A stretch of DNA of 64,000 bases, from positions 62,001 to 126,000 of the forward strand of contig SVEG01000002.1 in assembly GCA_015057505.1 (NCBI GenBank), read 5' to 3'. Positions 28,148-38,495 of this stretch are shown here, in pieces (position 1 is the stretch's first letter; every line of letters starts with the position of its first letter). A program made the translations under genes and the position numbers. The notes under the pieces are model-generated. The model did no database searches. It had not been told where the DNA came from and was given only the letters and a program-made list of their open reading frames with translations. Origin of the DNA: Lachnospiraceae bacterium (GTDB lineage: Bacteria > Bacillota > Clostridia > Lachnospirales > Lachnospiraceae).

Positions 28148-28882
28148 TTAGATGCTTTCTAATATCTCAAGCGACTTCATCTTTCGGTCAATATATACTG
28201 CAATCTCCCTATCCATTAATGAAGAAAACTCCTGTAAGACCTCCGGCTTTACATTAAAGGTATACAGCTTCTCTATCGGACTTGTAAGCACATACTGCAT
28301 CGTGTACACTGTTGCCTCAAGAAGTGATACCGCCACATCTTCCTTACAAGAATCACAACGAAGGGAATTGGTTCTAAAATCAAAATAATGCAGATTCTCC
28401 TGTATTCTGCATCTGCCACACGAAAACAAATTAGGATACTCACCGTTTATTGCCATGAGACGAAGTTCGAAAATGCGACGCACAAGTTCATTCGGTATGG
28501 ACTCCTTCATAAGAGCACGAAACGACTGATACAAAAGCTTAATCATTTCCGACCCGTCAATATTCTCACGTCCGTAATAATCTGCAAACTCTACAAAATA
28601 ACAGCCGTAGGTTGCCGCTTCAAAATCAAGCGACAGTTCCTCGAAATAATTCTGAATACGCATTGCCGAAACCGTGTATGAACTGCGACCCTCAAACAAA
28701 TCAAACTCACCAAAAGAAAAGGGACGGCTCCCTGCCATCTGTGGATTACCGGGCCTTCTTGCGCCGCGCACAAATGCAGAAATCTTTCCCTTTTCTCTGG
28801 TAAGGATTACAAGTCTTCTGTCATATTCACCCACGGGCATTGCCGACAAAACCATGCCCGTCACCGTATAAGTCTCGCTCAT
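28148..28882 (-). CDS. recO: DNA repair protein RecO
   Basis: VTGMVLSAMPVGEYDRRLVILTREKGKISAFVRGARRPGN...CGRCRIQENLHYFDFRTNSLRCDSC; upstream neighbours YqzL-like and era. Confidence 0.95.
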   Translation of the reverse strand: MSETYTVTGMVLSAMPVGEYDRRLVILTREKGKISAFVRGARRPGNPQMAGSRPFSFGEFDLFEGRSSYTVSAMRIQNYFEELSLDFEAATYGCYFVEFADYYGRENIDGSEMIKLLYQSFRALMKESIPNELVRRIFELRLMAINGEYPNLFSCGRCRIQENLHYFDFRTNSLRCDSCKEDVAVSLLEATVYTMQYVLTSPIEKLYTFNVKPEVLQEFSSLMDREIAVYIDRKMKSLEILESI

Positions 28883-29075
28883 ACCGTTCTTTCTCCTGTG
28901 TTTTACTGCCGTCCGACGGCTGAATTATCTCGTTTTTCACAACATCAGCTATAACAGCCGCCTTTGCGAAACCGTCCTCATCCTGCACCGAAAACGAATT
29001 CTCCCTGTACTTGAGATAGTCGCTTACTTTACCCGTAGAAGCAAATAACTGCCATCCGTCATCACCGTCTGTCAT
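28827..29075 (-). CDS. YqzL-like small protein
   Basis: WQLFASTGKVSDYLKYREN; position between era and recO. Confidence 0.5.
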   Translation of the reverse strand: MTDGDDGWQLFASTGKVSDYLKYRENSFSVQDEDGFAKAAVIADVVKNEIIQPSDGSKTQEKERYERDLYGDGHGFVGNARG

Positions 29076-29157
29076 ATATGTCGCCCCCTTATCTTTAAGA
29101 TTAGGGTCTCCATATCCCGCTTACATATACCGGTAAAATGTTGCCAAATGTCCCTGC

Positions 29158-30081
29158 CTATTCCATAAGGTCCTTCTTGGCATCGTATCCGTAATTCTTT
29201 ATCAGGAAATCGCTGTCGCGCCATTCCTTTTTAACCTTAACCCAAAGCTTAAGGTTTGCTTTCATCTCTAACATGTCTTCAATCTCATAACGTGCCGCAC
29301 TGCCGATTTTTTTAAGCATAGCGCCCTGCTTACCGATTATGATTCCCTTATGTGAATCACGCTCACAGATAATCGTCGCATCGATGTCCATGATATCACC
29401 CAAGGGGCGTTCCTTCATCCTGTCGATCGAAACAGCAATTCCGTGCGGTATCTCGTCATCAAGTGTACGAAGTGCCTTCTCTCTTATAAGCTCCGCAACA
29501 ATCTGACGCATCGGCTGGTCCGTAACGGTATCCTCATCATAAAAAGGAATTCCGTAAGGAAGATACTGATAAAAAACTTTCAAAAGCTCGTCCGTATTTT
29601 TCCCTTTAAGTGCGGAAACAGGAACTATCTCCGCAAAATCATATATTTTACGATAGGTGTCAATAAACTGTAAAATCTCATCATTTTTAACAGTATCCAC
29701 CTTGTTAATAACAAGCACTACCGGAGTCTTAACTTTCTTAAGAGTCTCCGCAATACGCTGCTCGCCTGCACCCACATAATTGGTCGGCTCAACAAGCCAT
29801 GCGATTACATCAACGTCCTTTAATGTGCGCTCCGCAACGTTAACCATATATTCGCCAAGTCTGTTCTTGGCCTTATGAATTCCCGGTGTATCAAGAAAAA
29901 CTATCTGTCCCTCATCAGAAGTATACACCGTCTGAATTCTGTTACGCGTAGTCTGCGGTTTATTGGAGGTTATGGCAATCTTCTGACCGATAAGATGATT
30001 CATAAGTGTTGACTTACCTACATTCGGTCGTCCGATTAAAGCCACAAACCCCGATTTATAATTTGCATTACTGTTATCCAT
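29158..30081 (-). CDS. era: GTPase Era
   Basis: KSGFVALIGRPNVGKSTLMNHLIGQKIAITSNKPQTTRNRIQTVYTSDEGQIVFLDTPGIHKAKNRLGEYM; KH domain GIIIGKQGAMLKKIGSAAR. Confidence 0.98.
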   Translation of the reverse strand: MDNSNANYKSGFVALIGRPNVGKSTLMNHLIGQKIAITSNKPQTTRNRIQTVYTSDEGQIVFLDTPGIHKAKNRLGEYMVNVAERTLKDVDVIAWLVEPTNYVGAGEQRIAETLKKVKTPVVLVINKVDTVKNDEILQFIDTYRKIYDFAEIVPVSALKGKNTDELLKVFYQYLPYGIPFYDEDTVTDQPMRQIVAELIREKALRTLDDEIPHGIAVSIDRMKERPLGDIMDIDATIICERDSHKGIIIGKQGAMLKKIGSAARYEIEDMLEMKANLKLWVKVKKEWRDSDFLIKNYGYDAKKDLME

Positions 30082-30186
30082 ATATGTCCTCCTTGGGCCT
30101 GTTTTCAAGCCATACATATATTGTAATGCATTTTAACGGAAAAACAAAGCATTTTTTGGAAATGAAGTTTTCCGCAAGCAAAAAAG

Positions 30187-30816
30187 CTACTCCCCATACT
30201 CAAGCTTGCTTACCGACACCTCGTATGCGATTCGTTTTTCCCCTTCATTCTCATCTATTTTTTTCAAATACTCCCTGCTCTGGACGCGGCCCCAGATTTT
30301 AATTTTGCCGCCAACCTCAAATCCCGAAGCAAATCTTGCATTTCTTCCCCATGCAATACACGGGATATAGTCGGATTTACCGTAAGGACGGTTTACCGCA
30401 ACAAGCAAATCGGCTATCTCTCTTCCGAGCGGTGTTTTTCTGTAAATAGGTGCTTTACAGATAAATCCTTCGAGATAAATCTGATTGGTTTTGCCGAACT
30501 CGCTGTCATCATCCACGATATTCCAATCACGCACAAAAATCGATAAAACAAGTCTGTTTTTTGTGCCCTCGTGGCGGTTGTAGGAACGGAACTGTCCGGA
30601 CACCTCAACTAATTCTCCCCTATAGTCGCGCGTCACATCCACAAGCCTCTCGGATACCATGAGCGGAATTCTGTCGTATTGGTTGCTTAATCGGCTCACT
30701 GCCACTTCAAGCACATAAAAACCTTCCCCGAAGACCTCATGGCTGAACTCGAAGTCCGATACTACCTCCCCAATAATACTCACTCTGTTGTTTTCAATTA
30801 CCTTATCTGTCATCAT
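30187..30816 (-). CDS. Single-stranded DNA-binding (OB-fold) protein-like
   Basis: SIIGEVVSDFEFSHEVFGEGFYVLEVAVSRLS...VEVSGQFRSYNRH...FICKAPIYRKTPLGREIADLLVAVNR. Confidence 0.75.
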   Translation of the reverse strand: MMTDKVIENNRVSIIGEVVSDFEFSHEVFGEGFYVLEVAVSRLSNQYDRIPLMVSERLVDVTRDYRGELVEVSGQFRSYNRHEGTKNRLVLSIFVRDWNIVDDDSEFGKTNQIYLEGFICKAPIYRKTPLGREIADLLVAVNRPYGKSDYIPCIAWGRNARFASGFEVGGKIKIWGRVQSREYLKKIDENEGEKRIAYEVSVSKLEYGE

Positions 30817-30940
30817 TGTATTTCTCCCTTTCTGACTGTATTTTTCAGTACATAAGATATTTATGATGAACCTGCCTTATTTAGAACAGGTTATAAGGTA
30901 ATTATTTCCGACAAATTCCGATTTTATCCAAAAATAATGA

Positions 30941-31099
30941 GGGAGCAAAAAAATTTGCAGGAAGTTTCAATTCGTTGTTCGCTTGTTCCTCGTTACAGCT
31001 GTGTGCTCATGTCGGACTAAAGTCCGCCCTGATGCCCACAACTGTCTCGGAAATGCGTACACCTGAATTTGAAATTTCCTGCAAATTTTTCTTGCTCCC
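30941..31099. repeat. Imperfect inverted repeat between nadE and the ssb-like gene
   Basis: Arms gggagcaaaaaaatttgcaggaagtttcaatt (30941-) and gaatttgaaatttcctgcaaatttttcttgctccc (-31099). Confidence 0.7.
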
Positions 31100-31157
31100 G
31101 GCAAGTTTATGATAAGTTCGAATTAGTATTATGCAATAATTACGCTATTGTTATATT

Positions 31158-33071
31158 TTATGGCTTTAATGTCTCGAGTTCACTTAGCCACAGATTCATG
31201 CTTGCATCACTCGGCATCTTCAGGTCACCGCGTGGTGATACTCCGACTGAACCAACCTTCGGACCGTCGGGGAGGCATGAACGCTTGAACTGTTGTGTGA
31301 AAAAGCGTCTGAAAAAGGTGTTAAGCCATTTTAAAACTGTCGCGCTGTCGTATATTCCTGCAAAAGCCGCCTTCGCAACTCTGTAAAGCTTCTTCGGATT
31401 GTAGCCGAGTTTGAGGACATGGTAGATAAAGAAATCATGAAGTTCATACGGTCCTACGATATCTTCTGTCTTCTGGTTGATTTCTCCGTCCTTCGGCGGA
31501 AGAAGCTCGGGACTTACGGGTGTATCGAGCACGTCGTACAATACGGCGGCAAGCTCCTCATCTTTGCAGGTATCCGCAAAGTATCTCACAATATGCTTAA
31601 GAAGCGTCTTGGGAATGCCCGCGTTAACACCGTACATGGACATGTGGTCGCCGTTATAGGTCGCCCAACCGAGCACAAGCTCGGACAAATCACCCGTACC
31701 TACAACAATTCCGCCCACATCGCCCGCAATGTCCATAAGCACCTGTGTTCTTTCGCGCGCCTGCGCATTCTCGTAAGTCAAATCATGCTTATTAATATCA
31801 TGTCCTATATCTTCAAAATGCTGCTCAACTGATTTATTAATGCGAACCTCCCTAAGTGTTGCACCGAGCTTATTTGTCATTGCAACGGCATTGTTAAAGG
31901 TTCTGTCACTTGTTCCAAAACACGGCATCGTAACCGCAATAATATTCTCTCTCGGAAGGCCAAGTATATCAAATGTTTTTGCCGCTACAAGAAGTGCAAG
32001 CGTGGAATCGAGGCCACCTGATATTCCGAGCACAACCGTCTTACAGCCTATATGCGACAAACGCTTTTTAAGTCCCATAGCCTGAAGCATAAGAATATCC
32101 TCACAGCGAGCCGCAAGCTTCTCTTTGTCTGTCGGAATAAACGGAGACACGGGAAAACTTCTGTCAAATTCCTTTTCTTCATCCTGCATGTCAAATTCCA
32201 CGATACGATGCGAACAATCCTCCGACACAAACACACCCTGTCTTCTTCTCTCACTTACAATGGAATCAAGGTCAATATCCGACACTACAAGCCCGTTATT
32301 ATATTTCTCCGTCTCCGCAAGAATTGTTCCGCGCTCCGCAATCATGTTATGCCCTGCAAAAACAACATCCGTCGTGGACTCACCCTCGCCGGCGTCAGCA
32401 TACACGTAACCGCAGACAAGACGCGCCGACTCTACTTTTATAAGATTCGTCCTATATTCATCCTTGCCGACAAGCTCGTTGCTTGCCGAAAGATTAGCTA
32501 TAACCGTTGCTCCTGCAAGCGCGTGTCTTACGCCCGGCTGCACAGGTCCCCACACATCCGCGCAAACTTCTACCGCCAGTGTAAAATCATCTATTCCTCT
32601 GCATTTAAAAAGAATATCTGTTCCGAAAGGTACAATCTCGCCGCCAACATTTATGTCAACCGCTCGTCTGTGTCCCTGCACGAAATATCTTCCCTCGGAA
32701 AATTCAGCATGATTCCTTATATTACTCTTGGAAACAATCCCGAGAATTTTTCCTTCATACAAAACTGCCGCCGCATTATAAAGTGTCGCATTATATTCAA
32801 ACGGAAGCCCGACTACAACCACAAGCTTTTTGCCGGCCGTAAAATCTCTTATCATTAAAAGCTGCTCTGTTGCCGCACGGACAAGTGTTTTCTGCAAAAA
32901 CAAATCACCGCAGGTATAGCCTGTTATGCAAAGCTCCGGAAGCACGAGAAGACTTGCCTTCTTTGCCGATGCCTCTTCTATCCTCTTACAAATCTCTGCG
33001 CTGTTTTTTATACAATCAGCGACCGCAATCGTCGGTGTAGCCGCACAAACCTTTAAGAATCCGTCATTCAT
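31158..33071 (-). CDS. nadE: Glutamine-dependent NAD(+) synthase
   Basis: Nitrilase domain (LVLPELCITGYTCGDLF) plus synthetase domain (LGISGGLDSTLALLVA; GTGDLSELVLGWATYNGDHMSMYGVNAGIPKTL). Confidence 0.97.
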   Translation of the reverse strand: MNDGFLKVCAATPTIAVADCIKNSAEICKRIEEASAKKASLLVLPELCITGYTCGDLFLQKTLVRAATEQLLMIRDFTAGKKLVVVVGLPFEYNATLYNAAAVLYEGKILGIVSKSNIRNHAEFSEGRYFVQGHRRAVDINVGGEIVPFGTDILFKCRGIDDFTLAVEVCADVWGPVQPGVRHALAGATVIANLSASNELVGKDEYRTNLIKVESARLVCGYVYADAGEGESTTDVVFAGHNMIAERGTILAETEKYNNGLVVSDIDLDSIVSERRRQGVFVSEDCSHRIVEFDMQDEEKEFDRSFPVSPFIPTDKEKLAARCEDILMLQAMGLKKRLSHIGCKTVVLGISGGLDSTLALLVAAKTFDILGLPRENIIAVTMPCFGTSDRTFNNAVAMTNKLGATLREVRINKSVEQHFEDIGHDINKHDLTYENAQARERTQVLMDIAGDVGGIVVGTGDLSELVLGWATYNGDHMSMYGVNAGIPKTLLKHIVRYFADTCKDEELAAVLYDVLDTPVSPELLPPKDGEINQKTEDIVGPYELHDFFIYHVLKLGYNPKKLYRVAKAAFAGIYDSATVLKWLNTFFRRFFTQQFKRSCLPDGPKVGSVGVSPRGDLKMPSDASMNLWLSELETLKP

Positions 33072-33202
33072 AATGTAATCAAGCTCCTTTTCTCTGATAC
33101 TACAATTTTATTATATTGTAGCGCAAAGTCAACTATTTTAATTCATTTTGAAACCGTATTTCCGATGTTTTCTTAATATCTGCGGCATCATTTCTTATGC
33201 TT

Positions 33203-33991
33203 TTATAAAAATAACAATAAACTCAGCGCCATTACCGCCATTCCCACTATCAGTCCGCGGATTGGCAGATGCGGCTCACCGCACTCATGTGCAGTAGGTA
33301 GTAAATCATCCACGGCAATAAAAACCATTATGCCTGCCACCGCCGCAAAAATCACTCCAAACACCACATCATTCATAACCGGCATCAATATAAACCAGCC
33401 GATTATTGCTCCGACAGGCTCTGCAAGTCCCGACAAAAATGAATACAAAAAGGCTTTTTTTCGTGAACCTGTTGCCTGATAAATCGGAACAGACACCGCT
33501 ATCCCCTCGGGAATATTGTGTATTGAAATCGCAACAACAATCGGAATCGCAATCCCCGGATCCTGCATCGCAGAAATAAAAGTCGCAAGTCCCTCCGGGA
33601 AATTGTGAATTGCAATCGCAAGTGCCGTAAACAAACCCATTCTGAGCAGTTTTTTAGCATTTTCTTTCTCCTCCGCGTCACTTAATACTTCTTTTGCTTT
33701 ATCATCAGTCTTTTCTTCGGGCAAAAGCCTGTTAATCAATGCTATAAAAAGTATTCCTCCAAAAAAAGCTGCCACAGTAGCCCATGACCCATTTAGTTCA
33801 CCTAGTTCGGCAACAAGTGCCCTTTTCGCTTTCTGAAAGATTTCTATCAAAGATACATAAACCATAACTCCGGCAGAAAAGCCAAGACTTACGGACAAAA
33901 ATTTCTTATTCGTCTTTTTTGTAAAAAAAGCTATCAGACTACCGACGCCGGTACAAAGCCCTGCAAAAAAAGTAAGCAAAAATGCCTGCAT
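33203..33991 (-). CDS. zupT: ZIP family zinc transporter
   Basis: GVGSLIAFFTKKTNKKFLSVSLGFSAGVMVYVSLIEIF; HNFPEGLATF; HNIPEGIAVSVPIY. Confidence 0.93.
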   Translation of the reverse strand: MQAFLLTFFAGLCTGVGSLIAFFTKKTNKKFLSVSLGFSAGVMVYVSLIEIFQKAKRALVAELGELNGSWATVAAFFGGILFIALINRLLPEEKTDDKAKEVLSDAEEKENAKKLLRMGLFTALAIAIHNFPEGLATFISAMQDPGIAIPIVVAISIHNIPEGIAVSVPIYQATGSRKKAFLYSFLSGLAEPVGAIIGWFILMPVMNDVVFGVIFAAVAGIMVFIAVDDLLPTAHECGEPHLPIRGLIVGMAVMALSLLLFL

Positions 33992-34163
33992 ACAAAAACT
34001 CTTTCCATTATTTCTCTCTTTATAATATTCAGGTGAAAAATAAGTAGTTACTAATCCCTGCTTACATTGCCTCTGTCTACAAATTTTTCTTGCATTTTAT
34101 TATGCGCTTTGATAGAGTGTAAATAGGATTATGTCCTTATATTTTTAAAAAGAGAGGTTTATC

Positions 34164-34493
34164 ATGAGCGATTTTGAAAAGAACAATTTAGAAGAACAAG
34201 ACGAGGAAATGAATGTCACATTAACACTTGATGACGGCAGCACTGTAGAATGTGTTGTTTTGACCATTATTGAAGCCAACAACGGCAATGACTACATTGC
34301 TTTGTTACCGATTGAAGGTCCTGAAGCTGAAAGTGGCGAAGTATTTCTTTACAGATATACAGAAGATGCAGAAGGTAATCCCAATCTCGAAAACATAGAA
34401 GATGATGAGGAGTTCGAGATTGTTTCTGATGCTTTTGATGAGTTCCTGGATGAGCAGGAATTCGATGAGCTTGTTGAAGAAGACGACGAGTAG
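34164..34493 (+). CDS. DUF1292 family protein
   Basis: Acidic protein VTLTLDDGSTVECVVLTIIEANNGNDYIALLPIE...FEIVSDAFDEFLDE. Confidence 0.85.
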   Translation: MSDFEKNNLEEQDEEMNVTLTLDDGSTVECVVLTIIEANNGNDYIALLPIEGPEAESGEVFLYRYTEDAEGNPNLENIEDDEEFEIVSDAFDEFLDEQEFDELVEEDDE

Positions 34494-34539
34494 ACCACAA
34501 AGGAGTTGACAATGTCAGCTCCTTTTCTAAAATCACTGT

Positions 34540-35427
34540 TTGGAGGAAATTCTGGTGTTGTATATTGTTACGGCGATGTATGCGGAGGCGGCGCCTTTTA
34601 TAAAGCATTATAACTTAAAGCGTGACAGGCTTATGAAGAGGCATGAGTTGTATGTGTCGGAAAACAAGTCCGTGTGTTTGCTGATAACAAAACCGGGAAA
34701 GATTACGGCGGCGATGGCTGTGACAGAAATGCTTGTTACTCATGAGCCGGCAAATGAGGATTTTCTGGTTAATATCGGGGTGTGCGGAAGTTGCGCAGGC
34801 ACACATGCCTACATATGCAACGACATCCTTGATCACGATACAGGCAGGCACTACTATCCCGATATGCTTTATAAGCATCCTTTTAAGGAAGCAGGAATTG
34901 AAACATGTTCTGTCGTTGTTAATGATAAGTCATTTATTTCAATGCCGCTTGCGGACATGGAAGCAACGGCAGTTTTTCAGGCTGCGGCATCCTTTTTTCC
35001 ACCGCACAGAATGGCTTTTATAAAAATACCGTCGGATAACCTTGAAACTTCTCATGTCACAAAGGAAAGTGTTACAGGCGTGATTGAAGAGAATCTGGCT
35101 GTTATATGTGACTGGCTTGATAATATTTCAAACCTTAATGACAATAATTCCAATACAAATATAGGGGACAATGTAACAACAAAGTATTCCACACCTGACT
35201 CTCCTGTTACTTTTCTTCCTGCCGAACAAACCTTTTTTGACAATTTAGCAGATAGGCTCAACCTCTCAGTAACCATGAAAGAACAGCTCAGACAGCTTTT
35301 TATTTATCGCAAACTAACCAAAGGAAATCTTGACGGTGTAATTTTACCGGAGATTCCCGAGGGACGAATTACGAACCAGAAAAGGACGATTCTCTTTGAA
35401 CAATTCAGACAACAATTTTTACAATAA
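34540..35427 (+). CDS. Nucleoside phosphorylase-like protein
   Basis: MYAEAAPFIKHYNLKRD...LLITKPGKITAAMAVTEML...NIGVCGSCAG...ADMEATAVFQAA; overlaps the next ORF by 32 bp. Confidence 0.65.
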   Translation: MEEILVLYIVTAMYAEAAPFIKHYNLKRDRLMKRHELYVSENKSVCLLITKPGKITAAMAVTEMLVTHEPANEDFLVNIGVCGSCAGTHAYICNDILDHDTGRHYYPDMLYKHPFKEAGIETCSVVVNDKSFISMPLADMEATAVFQAAASFFPPHRMAFIKIPSDNLETSHVTKESVTGVIEENLAVICDWLDNISNLNDNNSNTNIGDNVTTKYSTPDSPVTFLPAEQTFFDNLADRLNLSVTMKEQLRQLFIYRKLTKGNLDGVILPEIPEGRITNQKRTILFEQFRQQFLQ

Positions 35428-36427
35428 ACCATTTTCATATGTATACGTTGAAGAAGCTGCTTTCGAATATGCGCAAGCACAGAATATCCTTGCCAAGTTT
35501 CCGAATGCGACGGTAATTCCGATCAAGCATTACAAGGATGTTTTCAACCGCAAAAATCAGAACACGGTCGCGCAGAAACATTCGCAACAGCTGATTCTTG
35601 CTGTTGAGCAGGAGAACTTTTTGTACCCCGGTGCAGCAGTATGCCAGGATTTCGGAAATAAGCATTTTTACTATACTTCTTTGATGATGAACTGCATTTA
35701 TGACTGCGAATACTGCTATCTGCAAGGCATGTACCCCTCAGGCAATCTTGTTATTTTCGTAAATATAGAAGATTATTTCAAGAAGCTTGAAGAAATGTTA
35801 TGTAAACATGAAATATATCTTTGCATATCCTTCGATTCAGACCTTATGGCCTTCGAGCATATCACGGGCATTGTTGGTAAATGGATTAAATTCTGCCGCA
35901 CACACCCTTCCTTAACGATTGAAGTCAGAACAAAAAGCGCCAACTTTGCGGCGATTAAGGAACTTGCTCCGCCGAGCAACGTAATCCTCGCATGGACTCT
36001 CACGCCCGATTACGTAGTCGCAAACCATGAGCACAAGACACCGTCTCTTAACGCAAGACTTGCTGCAGCACAGGCTGCAATTAATGCAGGCTATAAGGTT
36101 AGGCTCTGCTTTGACCCGGTGCTTCTGCTCCCCGATTACGAGACAATATACGGAGAATTTTTGGAATATATATTTTCAAAAATTAATCCTGACGATATAA
36201 ATGACGTAAGCTTCGGCGAATTTCGCGTATCCAATGATTATCTTAAACGTATGCGCAAGCTACGTCCCTGCTCTGCCCTTCTGCAATACCCTTACGATAC
36301 AACGGGCGGTGTTGCCTCATACGATAGGGAAAGAGGTCAACTTTTACTTGCTTTTATTAAAAATAAGCTTGAAAAATATTTTTCCAAAGATAAAATATAC
36401 TGTTGGAAAGGAGACGAGGAACAATGA
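35396..36427 (+). CDS. splB: Spore photoproduct lyase-like radical SAM protein
   Basis: CQDFGNKHFYYTSLMMNCIYDCEYCYLQGMYPSGNLVIFVN with CX3CX2C; DDINDVSFGEFRVSNDYLKRMRKLRP. Confidence 0.8.
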   Translation: MNNSDNNFYNKPFSYVYVEEAAFEYAQAQNILAKFPNATVIPIKHYKDVFNRKNQNTVAQKHSQQLILAVEQENFLYPGAAVCQDFGNKHFYYTSLMMNCIYDCEYCYLQGMYPSGNLVIFVNIEDYFKKLEEMLCKHEIYLCISFDSDLMAFEHITGIVGKWIKFCRTHPSLTIEVRTKSANFAAIKELAPPSNVILAWTLTPDYVVANHEHKTPSLNARLAAAQAAINAGYKVRLCFDPVLLLPDYETIYGEFLEYIFSKINPDDINDVSFGEFRVSNDYLKRMRKLRPCSALLQYPYDTTGGVASYDRERGQLLLAFIKNKLEKYFSKDKIYCWKGDEEQ

Positions 36428-37119
36428 CAAATGCACTCGTAACCGGAGCATCCTCCGGAATCGGACTTGCAATCAGCAAAATGCTCATCAAACACGGCAT
36501 CCACGTATACGGCATCGGACGCGACTTCAAAGAACCGATAGAGTCCGAGCTTTTTACTCCGATTGTATGCGATATGCTCAACACAGGTAAGCTTACTGCA
36601 GGAATACGCGCTCTGAAAAAAGAAGTTGATTTTTCAATTGTAATACACAATGCAGGTGTGGGATATTTCGGACCGCACGAGGAACAAAATCCCCAGAAAA
36701 TTCATGAAATGACTTGCATTAATCTTGAGGTTCCGATGCTTCTTACCAATCTTCTTCTGAGAGACATCAAGGCATCCAAGGGGTTGTTTGTATTTATCTC
36801 CTCCGTCACCGCCCAAAAAAGCAACACACACGGCTGCGCCTACGGTGCAACCAAGGCAGGACTTTCAAGCTTTGCGAGAAGCCTTTTTGATGAAGTCAGA
36901 AAATACGATGTAAGGGTAGCTACAATTCACCCTGACATGACGCAGTCAGACTTTTACCGCAACGCAGATTTTAACGCAAGCGAAGATTTGCACGCAAGCC
37001 TTGTGCCGGAAGATGTAGCTTCAGTTGTGGAAACAATAATCAACCAACGGGACGGCCTTGTAATTCGCGATATTACGCTTATGCCGCAATATCACAGGAT
37101 TGAGCGTAACCCCAAGTAA
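36424..37119 (+). CDS. SDR family NAD(P)-dependent oxidoreductase
   Basis: TNALVTGASSGIGLAISKML; NAGVG; YGATKAGLSSFARSLFDE. Confidence 0.93.
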   Translation: MTNALVTGASSGIGLAISKMLIKHGIHVYGIGRDFKEPIESELFTPIVCDMLNTGKLTAGIRALKKEVDFSIVIHNAGVGYFGPHEEQNPQKIHEMTCINLEVPMLLTNLLLRDIKASKGLFVFISSVTAQKSNTHGCAYGATKAGLSSFARSLFDEVRKYDVRVATIHPDMTQSDFYRNADFNASEDLHASLVPEDVASVVETIINQRDGLVIRDITLMPQYHRIERNPK

Positions 37120-37187
37120 AACAGTCATTTTCAAATTACATGCAACAAATTTCAACCTGTCGCCTGTCGACACAAGAAAGGGAAAAT

Positions 37188-38483
37188 ATGAACAAAACAA
37201 AAGAAAAGGTTATGAATCATTTTAAGAAATTATTTTTTGTAACAATACACTTTTTAAGATATATCCTGTATTCCATAATAATCGGTGTCGTTGTCGGACT
37301 TGTCGGTGCCGCATTTTATCACTGCATGCACTTTGCAACGGGACTTCGCGATACTTATTCATGGATACTTTATTTTCTGCCCATCGGTGGTCTGCTCATT
37401 GTCGGTGACAATTATCTTTTCAAGGACAGAGCGCCCCAAGGCACCAATCTTATCTTAAAATCTGTCCGCGACGAAGAACATATTCCGATTAAGGTTGCAC
37501 CGCTTATTTTTATTGATACGGTACTCACTCACTTTTTCGGCGGTTCGGCAGGACGTGAGGGTGCCGCTCTTCAGCTTGGCGGAAGTATCGGTAGCTTTAT
37601 CGGCAAAACCTTAAAATCAAACAGGGTCAACCGCAAAATACTGACACTCTGCGGTATGAGTGCCGCTTTTTCGGCACTTTTCGGAACACCGCTTGCAGCA
37701 GCAATTTTTGCACTTGAAGTAGTAAATGTCGGTGCCGTTTATTACACCGCGCTTGTACCATGCTGTCTTTCATCAATAATTGCATATTTGGTGGCACAAG
37801 CTTTAAACGTTGCACCGGAGCTTTTTACTGTTACAGGTATTCCTGAACTTGGTGCACTATCCATCGGAAAAGTAATTGTTCTTGCCCTACTCTGTGCAGT
37901 TGTAAGTATTCTTTTCTGTAAAATGCTTCACTTTGCAAAACACGCGCTTACAAAATATCTCAAGAATCCTTTCCTCAGAATCTTTGTTGGCGGTGCACTT
38001 ATAGTTTTAATTACGCTCATTATCGGCTCAAGAGATTATCTCGGTGCCGGAATGAATATCATAGAACACTGTATTACCGGCGGAGAGGCTCCTATTGCCC
38101 CTGCGTTCCTTCTTAAGATTGTTTTTACGGCAATTACGCTTGGCGCAGGCTTCTGCGGTGGCGAAATTGTTCCGTCGTTTTTCATCGGAGCAACCTTCGG
38201 TGCAGTCATGGGTCCTTTGCTCGGACTTGATGTTTCTTTTGCGGCAGCCATCGGTATGCTCTGCGTATTCTGCGGCGTAACTAACTGCCCTATTTCAACA
38301 CTAATTATAGGCTTTGAACTTTTTGGATTCGGCGGTGCGGCACTTTTCTTTATTGCGATATCAGTAAGTTACCTGATTTCCGGTCGCGAAAGCCTTTACA
38401 GCACACAAACAATTATTGATCCGAAGTTTGGAATTGAATTTGAGAAAAAAGAGATTCAGGAATTGCCCCGGGAAAAAGAATAA
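37188..38483 (+). CDS. ClC family voltage-gated chloride channel/antiporter
   Basis: GGSAGREGAALQLGGSIGS; GAGFCGGEIVPSFFIGATFGAVMG. Confidence 0.95.
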   Translation: MNKTKEKVMNHFKKLFFVTIHFLRYILYSIIIGVVVGLVGAAFYHCMHFATGLRDTYSWILYFLPIGGLLIVGDNYLFKDRAPQGTNLILKSVRDEEHIPIKVAPLIFIDTVLTHFFGGSAGREGAALQLGGSIGSFIGKTLKSNRVNRKILTLCGMSAAFSALFGTPLAAAIFALEVVNVGAVYYTALVPCCLSSIIAYLVAQALNVAPELFTVTGIPELGALSIGKVIVLALLCAVVSILFCKMLHFAKHALTKYLKNPFLRIFVGGALIVLITLIIGSRDYLGAGMNIIEHCITGGEAPIAPAFLLKIVFTAITLGAGFCGGEIVPSFFIGATFGAVMGPLLGLDVSFAAAIGMLCVFCGVTNCPISTLIIGFELFGFGGAALFFIAISVSYLISGRESLYSTQTIIDPKFGIEFEKKEIQELPREKE

Positions 38484-38495
38484 AGGAGAATTCAC

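Noticed and set aside
32052-32858. 268-aa plus-strand ORF
   Set aside because: Fully antisense to the well-supported nadE gene; composition not protein-like.
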